DNA of 29,637 nt from JBIICS01 sp044238735. Lineage in GTDB: Bacteria > Bacteroidota > Bacteroidia > UBA4408. Below the pieces are notes generated by a model. It saw nothing but the letters and a program-made list of their open reading frames with translations, did not search any database and was not told where the DNA came from. The position numbers were made by a program, and so were the translations under genes. The stretch lies in the NCBI GenBank assembly GCA_044238735.1, contig JBIICS010000018.1, positions 1 through 29,637 on the forward strand, in the 5' to 3' direction. Every line of letters begins with the position of its first letter. Position 1 is the first letter of the stretch. Positions 16,448 to 24,850 of the stretch are shown in pieces.

Positions 16448-18637
16448 TTAAACCCGAATTCCAATTACGCAAATATCATCAATCTGATTATGATGCGCCT
16501 TCCATTTAGTGTGGATCCCAAGCAGATGCTTTTCGCCTTCAAGTAGCGAAGAGTTATGGAAGTTCACCAATTCTTCTTTTAATCTTTTAGAACCAAATTT
16601 TTTATTTTTTTCACCCCCAAACTGATCACAATATCCATCACTGAATAAATAAATGCAATCTCCTTTTTCTAGTTGAATTTCAGTATTCTTAAATGGACTT
16701 TCCATTGTATTAGTATTAACCCCTATGGCTTGTTTATTGGGTTTAAGCTCTATTAAACAAGATGGATTGTCCTCAAATTCATTTACTATAAAATCGGGAG
16801 GAATATTAAGTTTGTTTTTTCGCACAATCCAGCAAGGATTATTTGCGCCAGCATAAGACAATTTAAATGTTTGAAGATTTAAGGCTACCATGCTAATATC
16901 CATTCCGTCTTTAATTAAATCTGTATCATGATGAATATCTTTTTTAAGAAGTGTGGATTTTACCTCTTCATTTAAATAATTTAAAGCATCTGCAGGAGAA
17001 CTAATGCGTGGATCTTTTAATGTCTGATTTAAAATGGTATTACCTACCATACTCATAAATGCACCCGGAATTCCATGGCCCGTACAATCAATTACAGCAA
17101 TAACTGCTATTGGTTGAGTAGGAATATTTTCTTGTGGTGTTGTATTAATTTTGGAAAACCAGTAAAAGTCACCACTCACTATATCTTTAGGTCTAAATAA
17201 AATAAAAGATTCTTCAAATATCTTACGAAGTTGTTTTTCCGATTTAAGAACACCACGCTGAATTCGCTCTGCATAATTAATACTATCGGTAATATCCTTG
17301 TTTTTTTCTTCAATTATTTCTTTCTGAAGTACAACCTCTTTTGTTCTTTCAGTTACTTTTTTTTCTAAAGTTTCGTTAATCGATTGTTGTAAGGCAATGG
17401 TTTCTTCTTGTTGTATTAACAGGGCTTCCTGAGCTTTATTCTTTTCCAATTGAAGCGATCTTACTCTATCCGCTAACGCAAATGTTAATAGTATAATTTC
17501 TAATAGTGACCCAATTTGTATTCCAAATTCGGTAATAAAAACTCTGGGTAAAAGTCCAAAGTTTTTTATTTGTACAATTAAAATCATGACCAGGAGAAAT
17601 CCAAATCCTAGTATAAAAAACCGAGCCGTATTCGATTGTTGTTTGTATAAACGAATGGCCCCAATAAATATATATAAATCAACTAATAGTGCTGAAAAAC
17701 TGATTAGCTTAATAGAAAGAGAATATAAAAAGCCGTTAAATAACGATATAAAGGCGAGTGAAGTTAGCTCAAGAAGAATAAACCGGTATAGTACTTTTGA
17801 AAATCTATTCTGTTTGGAAATAGTTAAAAGTTTGTCGGAGAACAAGAGTAAAAACAAAAGGCTTAAACCACCCGAAAAGGGAATTATATGATTGGCTATC
17901 CATGGATTATTGGGCCAGAGGTACTGAAAGCTAATTCCATCCAACGATCCCTGAAATAAGGTAAGTGATATCAGATAAAGTATATAATAAAAATGAGACC
18001 TTTCGCCAAGGGCATTTCCTAAAAAGAAGGAAAGAAAAAAGGCAAATAGTATAATGCCATAGTAGATGCCTAGTAAAATAGTTTCCTTACTGTCTTTTTT
18101 GTTTAAGCTTTCCGAGTCGGTTATTGTAGCCGGAAAACTTGTGGCTTCTCCATTGCACTTTAATTCTATAAAAATTTTACAACTCTTCCCTTTATCAATA
18201 TTTAAAGGGTAAATAAAGTTTTTATGATCTATGGGTCTAGTTTCAAATTTAAAACAATCACCCGTGGTATATGTTTCTTCAATTGTATTTTGATAGTATA
18301 TGTAAACATTTATTGTATCGAAAAAAGGATACTGAATTTCTAATAATGGATTTAATTCCGAACAGTTGTTTTTAACAATTAAATAAAACCAATGATTACC
18401 GCCTGTAAAACCTAAATTAGGAGTATTGTTTAAATTTCTTTTAAATTCTTTTTTATAAACTTGTTCTAGGGTTAATCTTTTGGATAAATCATGAAAATAA
18501 TTCAAATAGGGGTTTGTGTTTACCCTAAAGTGTTTGGAATTTATTTGCAACGTATCAGGAAATTGATTTGCATTCAAATCAATGGAGTTGCAGAACATAA
18601 TCAGAACTAAAAACAATTGATGTTTAATAAAACGCAT
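16448..18637 (-). CDS. 7TMR-DISM receptor fused to SpoIIE-type PP2C phosphatase
   Basis: Membrane signalling protein of 729 residues. Signal peptide about 1-24; periplasmic 7TMR-DISMED2-like sensor domain (about 35-178, probably carbohydrate or small-ligand binding); seven hydrophobic helices (about 186-392); coiled coil (about 393-450, Gln/Glu/Lys-rich); cytoplasmic SpoIIE/PP2C domain (about 470-729). The phosphatase motifs look intact: PKDIVSGDFYWFS (483-495), AVIDCTGHGIPGAFMSMVG (514-532), KDGMDISMVAL (577-587), LFSDGYCDQFGG (664-675) and QIDDICVIGI (718-727). These enzymes usually dephosphorylate an anti-sigma-factor antagonist (STAS protein); no STAS antagonist or anti-sigma kinase gene is adjacent, so the target lies elsewhere. 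It is convergent with the PKD gene (29 bases apart) and divergent from ilvE. Confidence 0.92.
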   Translation of the reverse strand: MRFIKHQLFLVLIMFCNSIDLNANQFPDTLQINSKHFRVNTNPYLNYFHDLSKRLTLEQVYKKEFKRNLNNTPNLGFTGGNHWFYLIVKNNCSELNPLLEIQYPFFDTINVYIYYQNTIEETYTTGDCFKFETRPIDHKNFIYPLNIDKGKSCKIFIELKCNGEATSFPATITDSESLNKKDSKETILLGIYYGIILFAFFLSFFLGNALGERSHFYYILYLISLTLFQGSLDGISFQYLWPNNPWIANHIIPFSGGLSLLFLLLFSDKLLTISKQNRFSKVLYRFILLELTSLAFISLFNGFLYSLSIKLISFSALLVDLYIFIGAIRLYKQQSNTARFFILGFGFLLVMILIVQIKNFGLLPRVFITEFGIQIGSLLEIILLTFALADRVRSLQLEKNKAQEALLIQQEETIALQQSINETLEKKVTERTKEVVLQKEIIEEKNKDITDSINYAERIQRGVLKSEKQLRKIFEESFILFRPKDIVSGDFYWFSKINTTPQENIPTQPIAVIAVIDCTGHGIPGAFMSMVGNTILNQTLKDPRISSPADALNYLNEEVKSTLLKKDIHHDTDLIKDGMDISMVALNLQTFKLSYAGANNPCWIVRKNKLNIPPDFIVNEFEDNPSCLIELKPNKQAIGVNTNTMESPFKNTEIQLEKGDCIYLFSDGYCDQFGGEKNKKFGSKRLKEELVNFHNSSLLEGEKHLLGIHTKWKAHHNQIDDICVIGIRV

Positions 18638-18689
18638 GATTCTAAAGGTATTTAAAATAAAACTTTTAATGGCGCTATTTTATCAGGTT

Positions 18690-18703
18690 ATCTAAATTTA
18701 GAT
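18690..18703. repeat. 14-base perfect palindrome in the 7TMR/ilvE divergent region
   Basis: ATCTAAATTTAGAT reads identically on both strands and lies 52 bases upstream of the minus-strand 7TMR-SpoIIE start codon. It contains TAAATTTA, one base from a -7 box in both directions, so it may be a promoter element or an operator. The rest of the 250-base intergenic stretch shows only the ilvE -7 box and a short imperfect hairpin. Confidence 0.4.
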
Positions 18704-18863
18704 CAATTCTTGTAAAGTTTTACAGTGCTTATTTGCCTATAAATATTGGGTGTGAAACTAACTTTAAACTTGCTTAAACCCGCTTATTTGAATGCATTAG
18801 GGCACAATTACTTTTTTTATCGGGGATTATTGCCCATAAAAATTAACTAAACGTTAAAAATGT

Positions 18864-18871
18864 TATTTTTG
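18864..18871 (+). promoter_or_regulatory. -7 box (TATTTTTG) for ilvE
   Basis: Exact TAnnTTTG match 16 bases before the ATG at 18888. No convincing -33 TTTG at the usual spacing. Confidence 0.5.
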
Positions 18872-18887
18872 CTTTCTATTTATAATT

Positions 18888-19955
18888 ATGAGTATAGTTG
18901 CAGATAATATAAGTATTAATGCTATAAAAGAATCCAGACTTCCGGGTGTAGATTTCTCTAAACTACCTTTTGGAAAAATCTTTTCAGATCATATGTTCTC
19001 GGCAGAGTTTTATAATGGTCAATGGCATGATGTTAAAATTGTTCCTTACGAAAAAATATTGGTGAGTCCCAGTATTTCCGCAATACACTACGGACAAGCT
19101 ATTTTTGAAGGAATGAAGGCCTATATTCAGCCGGATGGTAGAGTAGGATTATTTCGAGGTCTAGAGAATTTTAAAAGACTAAATATCTCTGCAGAACGAA
19201 TGTGTATGCCTCCGGTTCCTGAAGAAATATTTATGGGTGGTTTGCGTGCTTTATTAAACATGGATAGGAAGTGGGCACCAAATGATCTAACAGGATCTCT
19301 ATACATCAGGCCTTTTTATTTTGCAACCGATGAAACATTAGGCGTTAAGTCCTCAGAGTCTTATCGTTTTATGATATTTACCTGTCCGGTAGGCCCCTAT
19401 TTTACCGAACCTTTGCGTTGTTATGCCGAAACTACTTATGCTCGTTCCTTTGAGGGTGGACCAGGATATGCTAAAGCGGCTGGTAATTATGGTGCATCAT
19501 TTTTCCCTTTAAAACAAGCACAGGCAAAAGGATATCACCAAATTATTTGGTTGGATTCTAAGGAGCATAAATATGTTGAGGAATCGGGAGCTATGAATTT
19601 AATGGCGGTAATTGATAATGTTTTAGTTACACCAAAGTTAAGTTCCAGCAAATTAGCCGGTATTACCCGTGATTCGGTATTGCATATTGCGAAGCACATG
19701 GGTATTAGAGTTGAAGAAAGAGATTTATCCATTACAGAGATAGTTGAAGCTGCCAGTAAAGGAAAGGTAAGTGAAATGTTTGGTTGTGGAACAGCTGCTC
19801 AAATTGCACCTATAATTCAATTGGGCTACAACGGAAAAGATTACCATTTGCCCGAACGAAATGATAGTTTGTTATCCTATAAAATAGGCAAATACCTTAG
19901 TGATGTTAAATATGGTTTAGAAAAGGATTTGTGGAATTGGATGGAAATTATCTAA
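18888..19955 (+). CDS. ilvE: Branched-chain amino acid aminotransferase (BCAT type)
   Basis: PLP enzyme that interconverts Leu/Ile/Val and their 2-oxo acids, with 2-oxoglutarate/glutamate as partner. Its 355 residues fit the eukaryote-like BCAT II group rather than the roughly 310-residue E. coli IlvE. Visible motifs: IHYGQAIFEGMKAY (66-79), YIRPFYFATDETLGV (139-153), GPGYAKAAGNYGAS (191-204) with Lys196 as the expected Schiff-base lysine, and HKYVEESGAMNLM (227-239). There are no other ilv or leu genes nearby, so it stands alone. The gene ends 1 base from the stop of the convergent NifU-like gene. Confidence 0.94.
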   Translation: MSIVADNISINAIKESRLPGVDFSKLPFGKIFSDHMFSAEFYNGQWHDVKIVPYEKILVSPSISAIHYGQAIFEGMKAYIQPDGRVGLFRGLENFKRLNISAERMCMPPVPEEIFMGGLRALLNMDRKWAPNDLTGSLYIRPFYFATDETLGVKSSESYRFMIFTCPVGPYFTEPLRCYAETTYARSFEGGPGYAKAAGNYGASFFPLKQAQAKGYHQIIWLDSKEHKYVEESGAMNLMAVIDNVLVTPKLSSSKLAGITRDSVLHIAKHMGIRVEERDLSITEIVEAASKGKVSEMFGCGTAAQIAPIIQLGYNGKDYHLPERNDSLLSYKIGKYLSDVKYGLEKDLWNWMEII

Positions 19956-19956
19956 T

Positions 19957-20205
19957 TTAATTATTTATAGCTTCTACTGCTACAATCTCCGGCACGGCTT
20001 TTCTAACCGTTTCCTCAACTCCGGCTTTTAATGTCATAGCACTCATGTTGCAAGAGTTGCATGCGCCATGTAATTTAACCTTAACAATATTATCAGTTGT
20101 TACTTCAACCAGCGATATGTCGCCTCCGTCTGCCTCTAAATACGGTCTTATCTGATTTAAAGCCTCTTCAATTTTTAAGAATACCTCCTGGTTATTGTTG
20201 TTCAT
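19957..20205 (-). CDS. NifU-like C-terminal (Nfu) iron-sulfur scaffold/carrier
   Basis: Small cytoplasmic Fe-S cluster carrier of 82 residues consisting only of the NifU C-terminal domain: EALNQIRPYLEADGGDISL (about 14-32), then GACNSCNMSAMTLK with the CxxC cluster ligands (C-N-S-C, about 48-51), and the C-terminal VPEIVAVEAI. The open frame extends to 20265, but the first 20 residues of that version do not fit the family. ATG 20205 (MNNNNQ) gives the standard start. A TAAATTTA element at 20224-20231 with a TTG (minus strand) 20 bases further upstream is a weak promoter candidate. Tail-to-tail with ilvE. Confidence 0.9.
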   Translation of the reverse strand: MNNNNQEVFLKIEEALNQIRPYLEADGGDISLVEVTTDNIVKVKLHGACNSCNMSAMTLKAGVEETVRKAVPEIVAVEAINN

Positions 20206-20371
20206 AATAAATAATTTGAACGGTAAATTTAGCTTTTTAAGGCGTTTATAACAACACTTAAACATTTAAAACCAATTAAAGTGTTTTTTGCCTTTTATAC
20301 GGTTGTTTTTTTATAGCGTTTTAACTGAGAAACAGAAAAAATCTGTCCTATCCTTTATCTTATTTGAGGTC

Positions 20372-20379
20372 TATATTTG
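20372..20379 (+). promoter_or_regulatory. -7 box (TATATTTG) for the secreted hydrolase
   Basis: Exact TAnnTTTG match 17 bases before the ATG at 20397. No -33 TTTG at the standard distance. Confidence 0.5.
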
Positions 20380-20396
20380 TTTAAAATCTAAAAAAA

Positions 20397-21797
20397 ATGA
20401 AAACAATTTTCTTCTTTTTAATGATGCTTTCTGCGTCGTTTGTATTTTCCCAAATAGGAAATACAACCATTACGTTTAATGATCCAACCAGAACCGGTGG
20501 ATTTGGAAGTGGAGGAGGAGCAGGACGACAAATTCAGTGCGAAATATACTACCCGGCTGCTTCAAATGCTGCAAACGTTCCGGTTGTGGGTACTAATCTT
20601 CCGGTTTTGGTATTCGGACATGGATTTGTAATGGGGTGGGACTCCTATACAAACCTATGGGAATATTATGTTCCAAAAGGTTACATTTTGGTTTTCCCAA
20701 GAACCGAAGGAAGTTTTTCTCCTGTTCATGCAGATTTTGGAAAAGATTTAGCACTTGTAGCAGATACTATGAAAAAGTTAAATGATTTATCAGGGTCCTT
20801 ATTTTTTCAGAAATTAAATAAACGCGTGGCTGTAATGGGGCACTCTATGGGTGGAGGGAGTTCTATTTTAGCAGCGCAGAACAAAACTATAGGGCAGATA
20901 AATACAATTGTAAATTTTGCAGCTGCAGTTACAAATCCATCTTCGGTTACGGCAGGGCAAAATGTTAGCATACCCTCTTTTGTGATTGCTGCTCAAAATG
21001 ATTGCGTGGCACCTCCTGCAGAACATCAAATTTTAGAATACGACAGTTTGTTTTCGGCAGTAAAAATGTACGCAGAAATTAAGGGAGGCGGGCATTGTTA
21101 TTTTGCTAATACAAATTTTAATTGCTCTTTTGGAGAAGGTACGTGTAGTCCAAATCCTACAATAAGCAGGGTTCAACAACAAGATGCAGCCCAATATTAT
21201 GCGTTATTGTGGTTAAATTATTATTTAAAAGATAATTGTGCAGATTGGAAAACATTAAACGATAGTGTTGGAATTTCACCCCGTATTTCCTCTTTTAAAC
21301 GATCGTACACCTACCCTACAACCGCTACCATAAGCCAAAACGGGACTTTATTAGAGGTGAGTGGAACATATTCCAGTTATCAATGGTTTTATAATAATTC
21401 TCTTATTCCGGGAGCAAATGGCCCATCTATTCAACCTACAAATTCTGGAAATTACTATTGCCAGGTAACGAATCAATCTAATTGTACTATCACAAGTAAT
21501 ACAATTAATTATATAGCTACAGCAATAAAGGGTACAATTATTGATAGTGAAAATCGTTTATACCCAAATCCGTTTAATAAAACGTTGTTTATCAATAGTT
21601 TAATAAATAGCAATAAGGTGGAGCAAGTTGTAATTAGCGATCTTACCGGAAAAACCCTTATTCAGCAAAAAATAAATTTTAAAATTGATAATCAAGGTTT
21701 TATAGAAATAAATACAGTGAACCTAGAGTCTGGCATATATTTTGTTAATATTTTAAACAGCAGCAACAAGCTAAGCTATAAAGTGGTTAAAGAATAG
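20397..21797 (+). CDS. Secreted alpha/beta hydrolase with Ig-like module and type A type IX sorting domain
   Basis: Exported hydrolase of 466 residues. Signal peptide about 1-19 (ending FVFSQ). The catalytic domain (about 25-285) has the nucleophile elbow MGHSMGGGSS with Ser150, a likely acid Asp202 in AAQNDCVAPP, and His233 in KGGGHCYF. The FGHGF segment at 73-77 is the probable oxyanion region. This order and the GHSMGGG elbow resemble dienelactone-hydrolase, cutinase and polyester-hydrolase families. An Ig-like module follows (about 305-375, YQWFYNNSLIPGANGP, NYYCQVTNQSNC), then a type A sorting domain (386-466): LYPNPFNKTLFIN, VVISDLTGK, NLESGIYFVNI, YKVVKE. Surface or secreted esterase is the safe call; the substrate is inference. 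It has its own -7 box and a strong terminator, so it is probably monocistronic. Confidence 0.87.
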   Translation: MKTIFFFLMMLSASFVFSQIGNTTITFNDPTRTGGFGSGGGAGRQIQCEIYYPAASNAANVPVVGTNLPVLVFGHGFVMGWDSYTNLWEYYVPKGYILVFPRTEGSFSPVHADFGKDLALVADTMKKLNDLSGSLFFQKLNKRVAVMGHSMGGGSSILAAQNKTIGQINTIVNFAAAVTNPSSVTAGQNVSIPSFVIAAQNDCVAPPAEHQILEYDSLFSAVKMYAEIKGGGHCYFANTNFNCSFGEGTCSPNPTISRVQQQDAAQYYALLWLNYYLKDNCADWKTLNDSVGISPRISSFKRSYTYPTTATISQNGTLLEVSGTYSSYQWFYNNSLIPGANGPSIQPTNSGNYYCQVTNQSNCTITSNTINYIATAIKGTIIDSENRLYPNPFNKTLFINSLINSNKVEQVVISDLTGKTLIQQKINFKIDNQGFIEINTVNLESGIYFVNILNSSNKLSYKVVKE

Positions 21798-21818
21798 TTT
21801 AGTTAATTAATTTGGTTT

Positions 21819-21863
21819 CACGAGGCCCCGGAGTTTTTACTTCGGGGCTTCGTGTTATTTTAA
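21819..21863 (+). terminator. Intrinsic terminator after the secreted hydrolase
   Basis: Arm CACGAGGCCCCGGAG (21819-21833) pairs with CTTCGGGGCTTCGTG (21840-21854), allowing two wobble pairs, around a six-base T-rich loop, and is followed by TTATTTTAA. It separates the hydrolase from the inorganic-carbon operon. Confidence 0.88.
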
Positions 21864-21874
21864 CATTTTAATAA

Positions 21875-21907
21875 TTTGATTTAAATCCAAAAAAGGGTTT
21901 AACTTTG
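21875..21907 (+). promoter_or_regulatory. Bacteroidota promoter TTTG-N21-TAacTTTG for the dab operon
   Basis: The -33 TTTG is at 21875-21878 and the -7 TAACTTTG at 21900-21907, with 21 bases between. The box ends 15 bases before the ATG at 21923. Coming directly after a terminator, it is the likely main promoter of the small ORF and dabA-dabB. Confidence 0.65.
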
Positions 21908-21922
21908 CAATATTAAAATTTC

Positions 21923-22291
21923 ATGAAAAAAAGAAAACATATTTTAATGGTACCAGTCGTTTTTTTGCTGGCTATTTTTCTTTTCCCTTCTTTTATAAAT
22001 TTAAATCGCCCTATTCCGTTAAAAAGCAATTTCGGGAGTAAGCAAAAAATTGAAACAGGTCATATAAACGAAATTGGGTTTTACACCGATATTTTAATTG
22101 AGGAAGAGTTAATAAAAGACGAGCTTGTTCAGGAAGGTGTTTTAAAACTTGATTTACTCGATTACATTATTTTTAATTCTAAAAATCTAGCGATTAAAAC
22201 CCTACTTTACAACAATCTTCCTCTTATCTCGATTAAACAAAACTTCCCTTGTAAATTTATACTTCAGAAAATTAATAAATGGTTAATTTGA
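21923..22291 (+). CDS. Small exported or membrane-anchored protein, unknown
   Basis: A 122-residue protein I do not recognise. The N-terminus is strongly basic (MKKRKH), followed by a hydrophobic segment at about 7-26, fitting a signal anchor or signal peptide. The rest is Lys/Ile/Leu-rich with an acidic stretch around LIEEELIKDELVQEG and a hydrophobic end (FILQKINKWLI). The only Cys is near the C-terminus (FPCKF); there is no lipobox or obvious catalytic motif. It is credible as a gene because it sits between a terminator-promoter pair and dabA, has the AT-rich codon use of its neighbours, and no competing frame is better. It lies 58 bases before dabA and may be co-transcribed with it. Confidence 0.6.
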   Translation: MKKRKHILMVPVVFLLAIFLFPSFINLNRPIPLKSNFGSKQKIETGHINEIGFYTDILIEEELIKDELVQEGVLKLDLLDYIIFNSKNLAIKTLLYNNLPLISIKQNFPCKFILQKINKWLI

Positions 22292-22297
22292 TATTGG

Positions 22298-22321
22298 TAT
22301 TGATTAAATAAATAATCAATA
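22298..22321. repeat. Perfect inverted repeat before dabA
   Basis: TATTGATTA (22298-22306) and TAATCAATA (22313-22321) are perfect complements around AATAAA. A third related arm, ATCAATAC at 22340-22347, can pair instead with GTATTGAT (22297-22304) and ends two bases before the dabA ATG at 22350. It could be an operator, weak attenuator or mRNA structure. Confidence 0.5.
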
Positions 22322-22349
22322 ATTCTTTGTTAAATCCACATCAATACTA

Positions 22350-24848
22350 ATGATACATCAACATAATAATTCCGAAGAGGAAATAAAATTCGTAAATAAA
22401 TTACGTCATTTTTTACCTGCTCAGGCTCCTTTAAAAGATTTTATTCATCATAATTCCTTACACGCATTTCAGGATAAGACTTTTTTTAGGGCGTTGCATG
22501 AAGCCTCCGAAATCTTTGGTTACCGAACTTATCTTTCACTGGCAGAATTTAGAGAGTATTTTAATAAGGGGAGAATTAGTAAAAAGATAATTGATAAGAT
22601 AATTGCAGATAAATGGATTGGATTTGCAAATTCTGAAGTAATGTATAAACTCTTAATTGAAGATTATAACGAATCCACTGAACCCCGAATTGGTCGTTTA
22701 AGAGATCATTGGAAAATTAAATTACATTTTGATATAGATGGTGCTGTACACCCCTTGTTATTTAGAATTTTGTGCAGTTATACCGATCAGGGAATATCAG
22801 CCTGGCCCTTTCCTTATAATGAAAACGGATTAATAGAATCTATTCGCGACTTAGAACAGGATAATCTATCGTCATTGTTTAATACCAAATTAGCACGTGA
22901 TTTATTATTTGATAAAGCCCAAACCATAACCAAATTATTAACGCTGCTCGTTGGCGATGAGCTTTTATTTGAACACTATATTTTCGATCAGCAATTTGCT
23001 CACCAAGGGTGGTCGGGTATGGTGAGTAATCTGGAAAATAATCAGGCTGCTATACTCGAACAAAGAACCATTACTTTGGCTGACTTAATTAAATTAGAGC
23101 TATTGCTGGAAATAGATGCTTTAGAGGATCATTATAAGGGCGATTGGAAGCCATTGTCTTCTTATCTAAAAGAAAAGCCTCAACAACTTTTCTCTGAAAT
23201 TAAAAAAACAGAACTTTCATTGATATACGAGACCTGGCAGTTGGCTTACGAGTGGACCTATTACGATCAGGTTTTATGTGGAATTGCGAAACAACATAAT
23301 ATAAAAACAGCACCAGCAAAGAAATCATTTCAGGCTTTATTTTGCATAGATGACCGCGAGGGCTCTTTAAGAAGATATATTGAACACATTGATATAGAAA
23401 GTGAAACTTTTGGAACTGCAGGTTTTTTTAATATTGAATTTTATTTTAAACCTGTTAGTGGAAAATTTTACACAAAGCTTTGCCCTGCTCCGGTAAATCC
23501 TAAATATCTTATAAAGGAGATAGGTTCTAAACACCGAAACGATAGAGAAATCCATTTTAACAAACAAAGTTCAGGTTTATTTAGTGGATGGATAATTGCC
23601 CAAACCTTGGGATTTTGGTCGGCAATAAAATTGTTTGCCAATATCTTCCAACCTTCTTTTAGTCCAGCTACGGCTTCGTCTTTAAAGCATATGGATAAAA
23701 ATTCTAAGCTTTTAATTGTAAATAAAAACGGAGAGCAAGAAAATGGTTTGCAAATCGGATTTAAAATTGAAGAGATGGCCGATAGAATTGAAAATTTATT
23801 TAAGACTATAGGGTTAACTCAAAATTTTTCTAGTATTATATATTTAGTTGGTCATGGATCAAGTAGTGTAAATAATCCGCACTACTCTGCATATGATTGT
23901 GGTGCTTGTAGCGGTAAGCCGGGATCCGTTAATGCGCGTGTTTTTTCCTATATGGCTAATCTTAAAGAAGTGAGGCAAAAGCTGAGTGAAAGGGGTATTG
24001 AAACACCAGACCAAACCAGATTTCTAGGAGCACTTCATGATACTACCCGCGATGAAATTGTATTTTATGATGAAGATTTGTTAGATCTAGACCAATTAAC
24101 TCTTCACAAGGCCAATGTTGAAACATTTAAAAAGGCTTTGGCTTTAAATGCCAAAGAACGTTCCAGAAGATTTAGTAAGATTAATACTAAACAAAAACCA
24201 GAGGTAATTCTGGAGCAGGTAAAAAAAAGATCAGTAACCATATTTGAACCTCGTCCCGAGTTAAATCATGCAACGAATGCTCTTTGTGTTGTTGGTAGTA
24301 GAAATTTTACACGCGACATTTTTTTAGACCGGAGATCATTTTTTAATTCCTATGATTGCTCTTCTGATTTAAATGGTGATTTACTTTTTGGAGTTTTAAA
24401 AGCAGTTGCTCCTGTTTGCGGTGGTATAAATCTCGAATATTATTTTTCAAGAGTGGATAATCAAAAATTAGGAGCGGGTTCTAAACTACCACATAATATA
24501 ATGGGTTTAATAGGGGTAGCTAATGGAACCGAAGGTGATTTAAGACCCGGCTTGCCTAAGCAAATGATTGAAGTACACGAGCCCCTACGTTTATTGGTTG
24601 TTGTAGAGCAAACCCCCGAAATAGTGTTAAGTGCCATAAAAAGAAATGAGCCAACTTATGAGTGGTTTTTAAATGAATGGATTAATTTAGTATGTGTACA
24701 TCCTATTACCAACGAATTATCTCTGTTTAGAAATGGAAAATTTGAGCTTTATCAATTAATTAATAATTCTATACCCGAAGTTTCGGATCTAAACAAGATT
24801 ATAGAAGAAAGTGATGACCATCTTCCGGTAATGATTCTAAAAAGTTAG
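22350..24848 (+). CDS. dabA: DabA, inorganic carbon transport subunit (DUF2309 / UPF0753)
   Basis: Catalytic subunit of the DAB system: a beta-carbonic-anhydrase-like zinc protein thought to hydrate CO2 to bicarbonate in one direction, driven by the cation flow through DabB. Its 832 residues match the family. The early motif PLKDFIHHNSLHAFQ (27-41) is the family hallmark. The expected zinc and active-site residues are present: Cys332, Asp334 and Arg336 in CIDDRE, His502 in YLVGHGSSS, and Cys517 in AYDCGACSG. The 15-residue His-to-Cys spacing equals that of Halothiobacillus DabA (H524, C539). It acts on the cytoplasmic face of the inner membrane in complex with DabB, whose gene begins 2 bases after this stop. 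The ATG at 22350 is the first in frame and precedes the conserved N-terminus. Confidence 0.94.
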   Translation: MIHQHNNSEEEIKFVNKLRHFLPAQAPLKDFIHHNSLHAFQDKTFFRALHEASEIFGYRTYLSLAEFREYFNKGRISKKIIDKIIADKWIGFANSEVMYKLLIEDYNESTEPRIGRLRDHWKIKLHFDIDGAVHPLLFRILCSYTDQGISAWPFPYNENGLIESIRDLEQDNLSSLFNTKLARDLLFDKAQTITKLLTLLVGDELLFEHYIFDQQFAHQGWSGMVSNLENNQAAILEQRTITLADLIKLELLLEIDALEDHYKGDWKPLSSYLKEKPQQLFSEIKKTELSLIYETWQLAYEWTYYDQVLCGIAKQHNIKTAPAKKSFQALFCIDDREGSLRRYIEHIDIESETFGTAGFFNIEFYFKPVSGKFYTKLCPAPVNPKYLIKEIGSKHRNDREIHFNKQSSGLFSGWIIAQTLGFWSAIKLFANIFQPSFSPATASSLKHMDKNSKLLIVNKNGEQENGLQIGFKIEEMADRIENLFKTIGLTQNFSSIIYLVGHGSSSVNNPHYSAYDCGACSGKPGSVNARVFSYMANLKEVRQKLSERGIETPDQTRFLGALHDTTRDEIVFYDEDLLDLDQLTLHKANVETFKKALALNAKERSRRFSKINTKQKPEVILEQVKKRSVTIFEPRPELNHATNALCVVGSRNFTRDIFLDRRSFFNSYDCSSDLNGDLLFGVLKAVAPVCGGINLEYYFSRVDNQKLGAGSKLPHNIMGLIGVANGTEGDLRPGLPKQMIEVHEPLRLLVVVEQTPEIVLSAIKRNEPTYEWFLNEWINLVCVHPITNELSLFRNGKFELYQLINNSIPEVSDLNKIIEESDDHLPVMILKS

Positions 24849-24850
24849 TT

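Noticed and set aside
18800..18835. GGGCA...TGCCC imperfect hairpin upstream of ilvE
   Set aside because: It lies upstream of the probable transcription start at the 18864-18871 box, and the stem is only five clear pairs; not a leader structure.
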